Assembly: GCA_026260175.1 (NCBI GenBank)
Contig: JAKCWW010002735.1
Location: forward strand, 5,814-30,010
Direction: 5' to 3'
DNA: 24,197 bases
Source: Reticulitermes lucifugus
Lineage: Eukaryota; Arthropoda; Insecta; Blattodea; Rhinotermitidae
The notes under the pieces were generated by a model that saw only the letters and a program-made list of their open reading frames with translations, made no database searches and was not told the origin of the DNA. The position numbers and the translations under genes were made by a program. Below are positions 10,330 to 18,330 of the stretch, one piece after another. The first letter of the stretch is position 1, and each line of letters opens with the position of its first letter.

Positions 10330-10431
10330 AGACAGTCATCCATTCCTCCGGCGGGAATCGAACCCGCAGTCCCAGCAATCGAGAGGCCGCAGACCCACGC
10401 CTCAGTCCGCGCGACCACCGGCATCAGCAGC
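10330..10431 (-). repeat. tRNA-derived SINE, different family, minus strand
   Basis: On the minus strand a strong B box, GGTTCGATTCCCGCC (RC within 10350-10364), is preceded by CCTCTCGATTGCTGGGACT and a degenerate A box around GACTGAGGCGTGGG (about 10395-10410); the head starts near 10431 at GGTGGTCGCGCGG. It differs in sequence from the S1 and S2 SINEs here. The body may continue to about 10215, but I cannot place its 3' end. A true tRNA gene is unlikely because the A box is poor and the acceptor stem cannot be built. Confidence 0.55.
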
Positions 10432-10610
10432 ACTGAATTCGTCGCTCGCAAAACCATTTCACTGGAAGGGAAGTAGGACCCTGCCTGTCAGGAATCTTGC
10501 CAGCCTTTTCGCCAATGTAGCCCAATGTTCGCACTCCACTGACCCCTTATTTGCCGCTACTTTCATAGAACTTCTCAACAACGTTATTCTGCACTATAAA
10601 CAAGCTGAAC
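10432..10610. other. Unassigned DNA
   Basis: Short stretch between the minus-strand SINE and the large foldback; nothing recognised. Confidence 0.4.
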
Positions 10611-10667
10611 ATGAAAAACACTTATCAACCAACAACTACACTATTGAAGTAAATTATCGCTTAAAAT

Positions 10668-10712
10668 TACCCTACATATATTTCGGTCACCACATGACCA
10701 TCATCAGGGGTA
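10668..10712 (-). ncRNA. Hammerhead-ribozyme-like motif (left arm)
   Basis: Minus strand, in order: CTGATGA core (RC of 10701-10707), T, stem II GGTCA/TGACC closing a TGTGG loop, GAAA (RC of 10681-10684), a very short stem III region, then GTA as cleavage triplet (RC of 10673-10675). Stem I pairs GGGTA (RC of 10668-10672) with TACCC (RC of 10708-10712), five perfect pairs. Short stem III is typical of Penelope-type hammerheads. One T (position 10700 in plus) sits between the core A and stem II, which a canonical hammerhead lacks, so catalytic competence is doubtful. Here stem III is reduced to an A-T and a T-G pair. Confidence 0.5.
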
Positions 10713-10900
10713 TCTATATATCTATATATATGTATATATACACACTTCACTGTGCGCTGTCCACTTTTTGTTTATTTATAGCTGTTTTTCGATGGTTTTT
10801 TGCACTGGGTTGTTAAACCAAATGGAAGCGTTTGTTTTGTGAAGTTTTTTTTATGTTCTGGTAGCGATAAAGGGGTTTTGCCTGTTGGGCATTAATCAAC

Positions 10901-10941
10901 TTTACTTTTTGTTCACCGTGCATTATGGTAATGAAAAACAC
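10901..10941 (+). repeat. Nested inverted repeat, left member
   Basis: GTTCACCGTGCATTATGG and the bases up to 10941 are the reverse complement of 11137-11167 at about 30 of 31 positions, with looser pairing outward (TTTACTTTTT against AAATGTAAAG). This short pair brackets the right arm of the large foldback, so that arm is itself flanked by inverted ends. Confidence 0.75.
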
Positions 10942-11011
10942 ACCCAGTGCAAAAAAAAACATCGAAAACAGCTATAACTAAAACAAAAAGTGGACAGCGC
11001 ACAGTGAAGTG

Positions 11012-11012
<1 letters not shown>

Positions 11013-11042
<30 letters not shown>
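11013..11042. repeat. AT-rich microsatellite
   Basis: GTATATATAC followed by about ten TA units inside the right foldback arm. The left arm has the equivalent, shorter and interrupted, at about 10713-10741, so the tract has changed length since the arms were copied. Confidence 0.8.
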
Positions 11043-11043
11043 A

Positions 11044-11092
11044 GATAACCCTGATGATGGTCATGTGGTGACCGAAACATATGTAGGGTAAT
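11044..11092 (+). ncRNA. Hammerhead-ribozyme-like motif (right arm)
   Basis: CTGATGA (11051-11057), T, stem II GGTCA (11059-11063) / TGACC (11069-11073) with loop TGTGG, GAAA (11074-11077), a three-pair stem III (A-T, C-G, A-T around a two-base loop) and the triplet GTA (11083-11085) before GGGTA. Stem I is weaker than in the left arm because the partner reads TAACC instead of TACCC, giving a G-A mismatch. The same extra T between the core and stem II is present in both arms, so it predates their duplication. This is a known signature of Penelope-like retroelement termini; self-cleavage is not shown. Confidence 0.5.
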
Positions 11093-11136
11093 TTTAAGTG
11101 ATAATTTACTTCAATAGTGCAGTTGTTGGTTAATAA

Positions 11137-11178
11137 GTGTTTTTCATTACCATAATGTACGGTGAACAAATGTAAAGC
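11137..11178 (-). repeat. Nested inverted repeat, right member
   Basis: Partner of 10901-10941: GTGTTTTTCATTACCATAAT followed by GTACGGTGAAC. It overlaps the outer end of the right foldback arm by about 11 bases. Confidence 0.75.
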
Positions 11179-11340
11179 TGAACATCTCTGTAGCTCAGAA
11201 TCACCTTGACGTGACAGCGACTACCAACAAGTCCTTTCTCTCGCTCGTGCAGATAGTGACAGTGATCTGGCTCCATTTTCCAAGAATCTAGGTGTGTAGT
11301 CTTTTGTGTACACATTTAGATGTGGTTTATTTAAACACGC

Positions 11341-11570
11341 TGTCAGTAGTTTATACTATATAGCGTCGAATGATCCAAGAATAGTGACTTGTAAGGGATG
11401 GGGAAGGAGCGTTCGTGACAAAACGTGATTCATGATCTCGGTAATTACCTCGAAGCACTAAGAAAAACCACAAACATTTCAGTGAGAACAGTCGGTGGTT
11501 AGGACAAGATTCGAAAGGGACACTAACCAAACACAAGTCAGAAGTGCTTGTTACAATTTGAGCCAACTTG
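11341..11570 (+). repeat. Diverged interspersed repeat, family R, copy 1
   Basis: Shares an opening block TAGCGTCGAATGA followed by AGAATAGTGA (near 11361-11388) and a closing block GACAAGATTCGAAAGGGACA...ACAAGTCAGAAG (near 11502-11545) with copies at 16855-17005 and 18125-18330. Middle portions differ in length. No open frame is conserved among the copies. The family is inferred only from these three copies and is not named. Confidence 0.4.
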
Positions 11571-12419
11571 CTCCGTCGTTTTGTTTATAGCTTTGTTAGT
11601 ACCTGCAGACTACTCTTAGACTTACTCTACAGAGAAAGTGGAGACATTCCTAGTTTGCTTGGTGGGCACACGGAGAAAAACAGTATCCATAATGGGAGAT
11701 CTGTCCGTTTCTTCCTTCAAAACGTTCAGGAGGGACAAGAATGATAATGACGTCACATGGAACAGTATTCTGAAGTGTAAGCGATTCAAAATCAATGTAA
11801 AATCGGACTGAATAAATCAGTTACAAACATACTTGCAATTTCTTAAATATCTTTCAGTTGATTATGTGACGGCAACGGTAAATATGATAGTGAATAATGC
11901 TGAGATGATGTTGATGAATAATAATAATAATAATATGATGATGATATTCTCCCTCAAATTATGAACAAAAGTAGGCCTAAACACCTTTATATAAAATAAT
12001 TTAAATTTTATTTTTTTAATTTTTGAGCATGGAAATGAGTGGTAAAAAGAAATAAAAATAAAAAATTATTATTATTATTAACAGCGAAACCAATAAATAA
12101 ACAAAAACCAGAAAAAAGGGAAAATAATAGCAACTTATATTTATAATAGGTTATTTTACGCAGCCATACTTTTACCGAACGTCATAATTATTTAATATAC
12201 AAAAATCCATTTAGTGAGCAGTCTCTTTTCATTACACTAAAGTGTGGAAATTTCACGGTTACTGACGGAATAAGCCAAGCAAAAAACCGGTTTCATTGCT
12301 GGAATGCGTTAACCTTCACAAACCACTCTTTAAAATTGTGTTCAGATAATTCTACAGGAAGGCTTACGTATGGGCAAACCAATTATAAAACACGTAAATA
12401 AATTACCCTGTTTCAATAT
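11571..12419. other. AT-rich DNA with trinucleotide repeats
   Basis: Contains (AAT)n at about 11918-11934 flanked by ATGATG units, and (ATT)n at about 12066-12080. The T-rich run at 11998-12023 and the A-rich run at 12044-12064 lie between the two trinucleotide tracts and are roughly complementary, so the block could fold back. No gene recognised. Confidence 0.5.
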
Positions 12420-12427
12420 ACATACCA

Positions 12428-12715
12428 GCCGGGGCCGGGATACTATAGTCGGTATAGCGTCTCGGTACAGGCTGGAAGGTTCTGAGTTCGAACGTCGGTG
12501 GGAGCAAGAGATTTTCTATTCTCCATACCCATCCAGGTCGGCCCTGCTGCCTAACCAGCCTTCTCTACCATGGTTACCGGCCCCCTTCTGGGAAGTAAAT
12601 CGGCCGGAGCGTGGCGTTGGTCACCCAGCCCCATGTAGCACCGAGGTTATGAATGAGTAGAGCTGTACGACTACTCCCCATCTGTGCTTCCTAATGGAAG
12701 AACCTTACTTTGTAC
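12428..12715 (+). repeat. tRNA-derived SINE, family S2, copy 1
   Basis: Aligns with the better preserved copy at 19085-19360: GGGGCCGGGATACTATAGTC (A-box region), GAGTTCGAAC (B-box region, 12484-12493), CCCATCCAGGTCGGCCC, GGGAAGTAAATCGGCC and TAGCACCGAGGTTATGAATG. The tail ends in CTTACTTTG. ACATACCA at 12420-12427 and 12716-12723 is a possible short target duplication. More diverged than the 19 kb copy, with several small insertions. The 96-codon open frame over it is not a gene. Confidence 0.8.
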
Positions 12716-12769
12716 ACATACCACCAGCCTTCGGCAGGTTCCTTCACCTGTCTATATACCCAAGAATAA

Positions 12770-13290
12770 GACAGGCAATGTACGTATAAACGTAACATTG
12801 AGGCGCTTTCACGTAACCATTGTTGTCGTGGAAAAGCAATACGCATTAAATATTCTGAGTGTGTGTCTGTATTCTTGTCTTAGTTATCCGGCATGCAAAG
12901 CGCATGAGATGTATTATACTGTCATCTGTCACCTGTCTGTCATGTTTTTCCACATTATCTCACAAAAGACACGATTTTGGGGAAAAGGTTATTCAACATA
13001 AAATGTGTGTTTTGATTTTCTCTACAACTTTTGTCTGAAAGATTTGTCATTCTAAGAATAATTCAGCGAGATACAAATGTACCAAAGTTTTCATGTAAAG
13101 TACCCGTTATTCTTGTCAGATTTTAACGAAACTTGAATTTTCTCGACATATTTTCACAAAATAGTCAAATATCAAATTTGACAAAAATTCGCCCTGCGGG
13201 AGATGAGTTACTCCATGCGGACGGACGGACGGACAGACAGACACGTGACGAAACTAATAGTCGCTTTTCGCAATTTTGAGAACGCGCCTT
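12770..13290 (-). repeat. ~515-bp interspersed repeat, copy 2
   Basis: Reverse-oriented relative of 4476-4990, 521 bp. It begins GACAGGCAATGTACGTATAA and ends TCGCAATTTTGAGAACGCGC. The tetranucleotide tract here is CGGACGGACGGACAGACAGA at about 13219-13239. Its inner inverted-repeat end is degraded (AGGCGCTTTCAC). The flanks outside 12770 and 13290 share nothing with the flanks of copy 1, which fixes the repeat ends. A 105-codon open frame across 12684-13001 runs from non-repeat into repeat and is not a gene. Confidence 0.75.
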
Positions 13291-13487
13291 AAAAAGTTAA
13301 TAAAACGGTTAGTAAAATTTATTGTTTAAAGTTATTACAAAAATTGATGAAAAACTGAATTTCGGTTCAAACTGACGATATGTAAGAAAGCGTAACTGTA
13401 TTTTAGCACACGGTATTAACAGATGTTTAACTTTCGGTTTCATGGCGATAATCAAGAAATTTCCAGACAGAAACATGACAAACATAC
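13291..13487. other. Unassigned DNA
   Basis: Short AT-rich stretch between the repeat and the candidate exon; nothing recognised. Confidence 0.4.
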
Positions 13488-13491
13488 TTAC

Positions 13492-13805
13492 CCATTTTGT
13501 GTACGACTGTTTACGTACATAGCAGCGGTATGGCGCTTGGATTCCCTATCTAGTAGATTCAACATATCCAACATCTTACAATTTCCACTATAGCAGCGGC
13601 CATAGCAATTGAAGTCTGGGGTATTATGCAACGTTGCCTGATATGGGAGCTTGACAGCGATGCCCCTGTTCTGCTTCCCAACAAACGACAACGTTGTTTG
13701 TCCCACACTGACTGATTCGTTGCATTTTTCTCGGCAGGTGGTGACAACAAACTGAAAAGACTGATCAGTTGAAAGAAGCACAGATTCACATGTAGGTAAA
13801 TACAC
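13492..13805 (-). other. Unrecognised open frame ending in a good splice donor
   Basis: A 105-codon minus-strand frame (MYLPTCESVL at its start) runs to ...SRTQNG, where the sequence reads ATGG|GTAAGTA, a near-perfect splice donor (RC of 13485-13491). A second frame (about 13559-13789) is open over much of the same DNA, which weakens the case for coding. Six cysteines are present but I recognise no domain. Could be a real exon, a repeat-derived frame, or chance. Confidence 0.15.
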
Positions 13806-14544
13806 GCGTACTGTTATTCTATATACTCTTGTTTCAAGTTTTGTTCATTATTGCTTCGTGATGCCTTAGTTTTTAGAATGAACCTATGGAAGTGCAGATC
13901 TGGTAACAACGAGGAATGAGCCCAAGCTTCAATTGGTGTGGCGTCACCTGTGACGTAAATTACAATATATATAGGGCCCGGTCACCAAATTGTATTGTCA
14001 GAATTGTACAAAATACCATCTATCCATCACACTCTGTATCTCCGAAACCAATAATGATGGCGGACAGATGCAAAAAATCATATTAGGAAGGAAAATTCAT
14101 AAAAGTTGTCAATTATACTATTACTTGCACGGTTTCGATCCCAGGTCAATTTGTTTTAGCACTCTTTGTCCCAAAATAAAAGCGCTGCAACCTTAACGAC
14201 ATAAGTTTAGCTACATGCTAATTTTAAAAAATGGTTTCAGAATAACATACGGTGGTTTAATCATGGAAGACGGAATTGTACTGTAACCTCATTACCTTCC
14301 TGGAGGACTTCATATACTTCCGCGAAGAGATTATGGAGCAAACCACCATGAACAACAAAACTTGTTTCTCTAACTGCAGTTTTTCTGAACCCCGCACGTT
14401 AATTACTGTGTAATTACTTCTATCCATTCTGGATATATGAAGTATTTGCAGGGAAGCACAACTTCTTTTTAGAGTAATTAAAATCACAAATTACAGTACA
14501 CTACTTTCATTCGTTATAAATTTCACTAACCTCCTTTACAACAC
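13806..14544. other. Unassigned DNA
   Basis: No recognised gene or repeat. The short frames at 13990-14196 and 14257-14487 carry no motif. Confidence 0.4.
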
Positions 14545-15027
14545 GTGTGTCAGTCAGAAAAGAAGTCTGTAATACACATATTTTGGGTTATCTTTTTTCA
14601 CCTCCAATTAGATTTAATTGCACTGCAATGCAACTACTTCTCCAAATATTCCCCGCCACGAGTGACACATTTATCACATCATGGGACTAGTTTTTGTATT
14701 CCTGTTGGTGAAGTCCGTGTCCTGTGTCGTCAGCCATCCTGTCACAATTGTTTCCACATCGCCAACACTTTACTTCTCAGGACTGGAATACAGGTTTCTC
14801 CGATGTGTCCACTTTGCGACGACGCAGAAGAAATGAACCTTGGCCACATCCACAAACGTCACAGTTTGACAGGTAACATGGACAATGCCAACAACCGGGA
14901 TAAATGGTGGAATCTATCAAAACTATATTGGACTGCAAGAAGGAAAATGGGAGACATTCCTCTAACTGGCGTAGGATTAAAAAAAACTTTACTTCAGAGC
15001 GGCAAATACATGTTATCCGCTCAGTGA
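14545..15027 (+). pseudogene. LINE ORF2 C-terminal remnant with a damaged zinc knuckle
   Basis: A 160-codon open frame whose residues ~67-140 follow the C-terminal layout of non-LTR retrotransposon polyproteins of the Jockey/R1 general type: a TGHDCL-like block in degraded form, LLLRTGIQVSPMCPLCDD (residues ~76-93) and YWTARRKM (128-135). CPLC (88-91) and H101 match the first part of a CCHC knuckle. The last Cys position appears to be Arg105, explained by a TGT-to-CGT change. The first ~40 residues look like random translation, so the start codon is not meaningful. No reverse transcriptase lies upstream, so the copy is 5'-truncated. Intactness over 160 codons is unusual but probably fortuitous. 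Confidence 0.4.
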
Positions 15028-15634
15028 TGAATTACCCTGATATAATCACAATCAGTGTGGGTTCTTTTCCTATAAAAGCATTATTTTTTGTTATAGTACC
15101 GACCCTCGTAATGTACAGTACTTACGCACTTGTTGCTTTTAATTTACCATCAGTATCAAGCCGGGTGGGGTATTAGTAACTTATTCAGGAAGTACCCGGT
15201 GCGAATATCTGTTGGTACAGCGGCTGACCTGACTTGAGATTCTTCATGGCTTTCCTCAGACCCTCCGCACAAATTCCAACATAGTATCAAGATCAGTACA
15301 TGACCGATTCCTTCGAAATCCCTTCCATTTCATCACATACTAGTCAACCTACAATACCACGCTATATACTCTATGAGGAACTGAGAGGGTCGTAAAATAA
15401 ACCACAAGAAAATTAATTTATTACCCAGCAGTCATTTGTGTGTGTCCTTTCTTGCACGTGTGCCAGGTACTGCAAAAATAAAAGTACTGACCTTCGCCGT
15501 TATTGAAGAAGACCGCTAATTCACGCTGCATGACTGCCGGCACGTACTTTGTACCCACAATATGCTCAACATAATCTTTGTTCCAGGATGTATTTGCACA
15601 GGTATTACCACTATGTTGCGACCCACCTATCTAG
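15028..15634. other. Unassigned DNA
   Basis: No gene or repeat recognised. Confidence 0.4.
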
Positions 15635-15835
15635 GTATAGTGGTGAGGCTCATCACGTGTATCAGAGAAGTGACCGGTTAAAATCTCGGCCCAAGTATTA
15701 TGTTAGCTGATCGTTTTAGTGGTTTTATCCAGGCCCTCCAAATTCCGGGATAGGCTTATTATCTCAAATTAGGCTATAACCACTTCCTTCCACATCTTTT
15801 ACTATTCGTTATACCGGAGGTGCACAAAACCCGGG
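15635..15835 (+). repeat. Degenerate tRNA-derived SINE
   Basis: An A-box-like TAGTGGTGAGGCTC (15638-15651) is followed about 30 bases on by a mutated B box GGTTAAAATCTCGG (15677-15690). The body block TCCAGGCCCTCCAAATTCCG, GGATAGGCTTATTATCTCAA, ACCACTTCCTTCCA and ACCGGAGGTGCACAAAACCC follows. I recognise this body order from memory as a Blattodea/arthropod SINE. No target duplication was found. Confidence 0.45.
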
Positions 15836-16206
15836 CGCCAGGTCGCCGTCGCTACAAACTTTTTTCACCGGCAACTAATACTTCTGGAGCTTCAGTATAG
15901 AACTCACTTCATGTCACCTTTCTGGCGCGCAGAATTTTGATGTGATTCGTAGATTTTTGGAAAATTTGTACACCAATGCGTTATACACTAATCATTCTAC
16001 CATTCGACGCAAACTAGCATGAACCACTGACAGCGTCGTTACAAAAACCATAGACAAAAAACGAAAACGTCACATTCTGTAACATTTCCGTAACAGTCTA
16101 TCACTTCATTCCTTAGATTGTTTAACGATGATCCTTTCAATGTATCCACTATATTGTTTAGCGTCAAATGATTTGGTAAGATGTTAATAAATTATGAATA
16201 GGTATT
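15836..16206. other. Unassigned DNA
   Basis: No gene or repeat recognised. A TTTAGCGTCAAATGATT near 16157-16173 resembles the opening block of repeat family R but lacks the rest. Confidence 0.4.
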
Positions 16207-16219
16207 AATTTGAAAGGAG

Positions 16220-16501
16220 GGCCGTGCCATGGCTCAGGCGGTTAGTCGCCGGCCTCTCACCGTGGAGGCCCGGGTTCGATCCCNNGGTCAGTCCATGTGG
16301 GATTTGTGGTGGACAAAGTGGCACTGGGACAGGTTTCTCCCCGAGTACTTCGGTTTTCCCCTGTCAATTTCATTCCACCGCTGCTCCATTACACGGAAAA
16401 ACGAAAAAAAAACTAATCATCTTAATCACAGGGTTGCACAATAAGCCTCAAGGCTGCGGTACGTCCGTGGTATCTGCTGCGGGGCCCTCCAAAGAAAAGA
16501 A
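16220..16501 (+). repeat. tRNA-derived SINE, family S1, copy 2, with perfect TSD
   Basis: Full-length S1 SINE of about 282 bp. The A box TGGCTCAGGCGG (16230-16241) and B box GGTTCGATCCC (16273-16283) are both consensus, so Pol III transcription could in principle start here. AATTTGAAAGGAG occurs at 16207-16219 and again at 16502-16514, a perfect 13-bp target-site duplication. The 3' end is GGGGCCCTCCAAAGAAAAGA, without a long poly(A). Two unknown bases (NN, 16284-16285) sit right after the B box. The perfect duplication and intact boxes make this one of the youngest insertions in the window. Confidence 0.92.
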
Positions 16502-16514
16502 AATTTGAAAGGAG

Positions 16515-16854
16515 ATCGTGGCCTACTTTAAATAACGTACCCGTCGTTCGACTATGATGACAGAAGTAGAGCCACGACAATGTCAATCACGGCAACAGGT
16601 AACCCGGAAAAGATTCAAACTTAATACTTCCTTAACATGTCATATTATGCCTTACCGCTATACCGGTTATATCGAGCGGCAGGTATCAGTTCTAGGTTTG
16701 GTGCCAAGTACCTTGGATTGAACACTTAGCGGAGCGAGTTTTAGGATTGGGAAAGACAGTGTTCTATAACTGCACACAGGTACAAACCAATGGTTTCGTT
16801 TTTATTTCGATGCTACTTATCTGCTGTTTACTCAACAACGCAGCAGTTATCAGA
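16515..16854. other. Unassigned DNA
   Basis: No gene or repeat recognised. Confidence 0.4.
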
Positions 16855-17005
16855 GACCATGTAGCGTCGAATGACGCAAAGAACAGTGAATAACGAAATG
16901 ATATCGGAAAACCACGATGTAGTTCAAGATTTTCGGGATAAGAGACGAGATTAAAACGAGGCACGTCCCGATACAAGTCATAAGCACTGTGGTTTGTGTC
17001 TATGT
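16855..17005 (+). repeat. Diverged interspersed repeat, family R, copy 2
   Basis: GTAGCGTCGAATGACGCAAA and AACAGTGAATAACGAA at the start, then GACGAGATTAAAACGAGGCA and ACAAGTCATAAGCAC at the end, parallel the copies at 11341-11570 and 18125-18330. About 65 bases shorter in the middle than the first copy. Confidence 0.45.
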
Positions 17006-17073
17006 GTTCCGTGCTTCCACGTTATGATAAGATGATAACTACTGTAACTGTTATTCATAGTTATACACATAAT

Positions 17074-17238
17074 AAGACAGAAGGGGCGGAAAGACGAGGA
17101 AGAAGACGTAAGCACCTACTGGATGACCTTAAGGAAACGGGAAGGTACTGAAAGTTGAAACAGGAAGCACTAGATCGCACTGCCTGGAGAACTCGCTTTG
17201 GAAGGGGCTATGGACCTGTTGCAAAACAAACTACGTAA
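17074..17238 (+). pseudogene. LINE ORF2 C-terminal tail (second LINE family)
   Basis: In one frame: TEGAERRGRRRKHLLDDLKE, then TGRY, a stop, then KLKQEALDRTAWRTRFGRG and YGPVAKQTT before a terminal stop at 17236-17238. The pattern (R-rich, LLDDLKE, Y-W-KLK-EALDRT-W, FGRGYGP) is one I know as the extreme C-terminus of a Blattodea LINE protein. The internal stop falls where the family has Trp, explained by TGG-to-TGA. Only ~55 codons remain, so the copy is strongly 5'-truncated. The stop codon is followed at once by a TGATGATAATAATGATGA tail, typical of LINE 3' ends with simple-repeat tails. Confidence 0.6.
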
Positions 17239-17258
17239 TGATGATAATAATGATGACA
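17236..17258 (+). repeat. (TGATAA)-type simple-repeat tail of the LINE
   Basis: TAATGATGATAATAATGATG directly follows the LINE's last codon and probably represents its simple-repeat 3' tail. Confidence 0.6.
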
Positions 17259-17696
17259 CATAACAATATTAACTCTGTGCATGTATAGCATTATTAACTG
17301 CATTGGTCTGTGCCACCTCCATTCATTAAAATACTCATTTTTGATACTCCCGTCTCTGAACCAGCCAACTCGGCGCTATGACTTATGACTATGATTTAAC
17401 AAAGCACACCTGCAGAAACCTTACTCTCTTCACTCCGGTAACATCCTTCTATCGGCATCACAAGTACCTTAACATCGTGCCCAGCACACGATGCACCTCC
17501 GCTTGTGTCAGAAGTTCCCCAGAACTCATGAAACCAAACAACCATCGTAAATACACCAAACTGTTTGTTCCGTAGTGCAGTTTCATATGATATCCTATAA
17601 GCTCATATTTATGCAAGTTTCTCCAGGTTAGTATGACTTAAACCACATTTTATCAGAGTTCGCTTCGTCAACCGGCACTAAACATTTAAAAGGCCA
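17259..17696. other. Unassigned DNA
   Basis: No gene or repeat recognised. Confidence 0.4.
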
Positions 17697-18060
17697 ATGA
17701 TTGTGTTCCGCCAGGTTTACCATACAAAAATTCTACGTTCTGCCACACAGTGCATTTGTGTGTTCTGCATGGATTTCTGTACAACCACATTATGTACCCA
17801 CAGAACTTTAAGGGATTTGGTTTTTATAGCTGCGTCGCAGTGTGTTTACTGCGCGGTACGAATTCCAAATACGTTTCACACTCGTGTTCACGTACCCGTT
17901 GCTCTTACCAGCAAGACAAACGGGCGAAGCCTGGGGACTTTCCAAAAAGCAGTGCTATTTCGGAAATCGGGGAGCATTAGATAGAAAATACTTTCACTTT
18001 TTTTTTACAAAAAAGGGGGGAGCAGTGCAAGGGAGAGTACTTACACTTTTTACAAAAAAG
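17697..18060 (+). repeat. Repeat-derived stretch open in three frames
   Basis: All three plus-strand frames carry open stretches of 76-103 codons across 17697-18153. The segments CICVFCMDFC and QCVYCAVR resemble translations I remember from a recurrent Blattodea repeat that often contaminates gene models; no protein family is implied. Near 17995-18061 a unit 'CACTTTTT...TACAAAAAAGG' is present twice (17995-18017 and 18044-18061) separated by 26 bases, a small local duplication. A transposon coding remnant is possible, but I cannot name one. Confidence 0.35.
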
Positions 18061-18124
18061 GATCACACAATGCTGCAATTGCTCTTGATAACCGTTTACG
18101 TTTTATACAATTTCAGTAGCTCAA

Positions 18125-18330
18125 ACTGTACAGCGCCGAATGACGGTGATTAGTGAATAATGAAGGACTATGAAAGGAACCGGTCGTGGCCTGACTATCC
18201 AGGCATTTGTCTGGAGAAACTGAAGGCAGTCAAGAAAAAAATCAGAGCAACCGGCCTCGGAGCCGAGATTTTAACGCGGCACCTCCAGAATGTGAAGCAG
18301 GAATACAAAACATTAGACGCAATCACCGTG
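18125..18330 (+). repeat. Diverged interspersed repeat, family R, copy 3
   Basis: Opens with ACAGCGCCGAATGACGGTGA and TAGTGAATAATGAAGGACTA, closes with GCCGAGATTTTAACGCGGCA and CCTCCAGAATGTGAAGC. The most complete of the three copies by length. The open frames over it (67 and 62 codons) are not shared with the other copies. Confidence 0.45.

Larger units (their letters stand above)
10611..11147. repeat. Large foldback with ~200-bp arms (Penelope-like termini)
   Basis: The left arm (10611-10810) is the reverse complement of the right arm (10942-11147), with roughly 90% identity apart from length changes in an AT microsatellite. A ~131-base spacer separates them. From outside in, each arm holds ATGAAAAACACTTAT, CAATAGTG/CACTATTG, AATTACCCTACATAT, a hammerhead-like motif, an AT/GT microsatellite, CTTCACTGTGCGCTGTCC, CACTTTTTGTTT, and GCACTGGGT at the inner end. 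The motif content and the inverted pairing fit the terminal repeats of a Penelope-like retroelement, which can be direct or inverted. No reverse transcriptase or GIY-YIG endonuclease is present. On the minus strand near 10774-10850 a short frame (LHKTNASIWFN) faintly recalls a Penelope ORF start; I do not rely on it. Confidence 0.75.

Noticed and set aside
10774-10900. Penelope ORF N-terminus (LHKTNASIWFN frame) in the foldback spacer
   Set aside because: Only about 11 residues resemble the family start and the frame hits a stop soon after; too little to call.
10611-11147. CRISPR array
   Set aside because: Repeats here are inverted arms and microsatellites, not regularly spaced direct repeats; the DNA is clearly eukaryotic.
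11918-12080. (AAT)n and (ATT)n tracts as an origin or matrix-attachment site
   Set aside because: AT-rich low-complexity sequence alone does not show either function.
12684-13001. 105-codon frame as a gene
   Set aside because: It starts outside and runs into copy 2 of the ~515-bp repeat; copy 1 has no equivalent frame.
16220-16290. True tRNA genes at the A/B-box heads (8926, 9814, 10354, 16230, 19085)
   Set aside because: None forms a full cloverleaf with an acceptor stem closed after the B box, and all continue into long SINE bodies.
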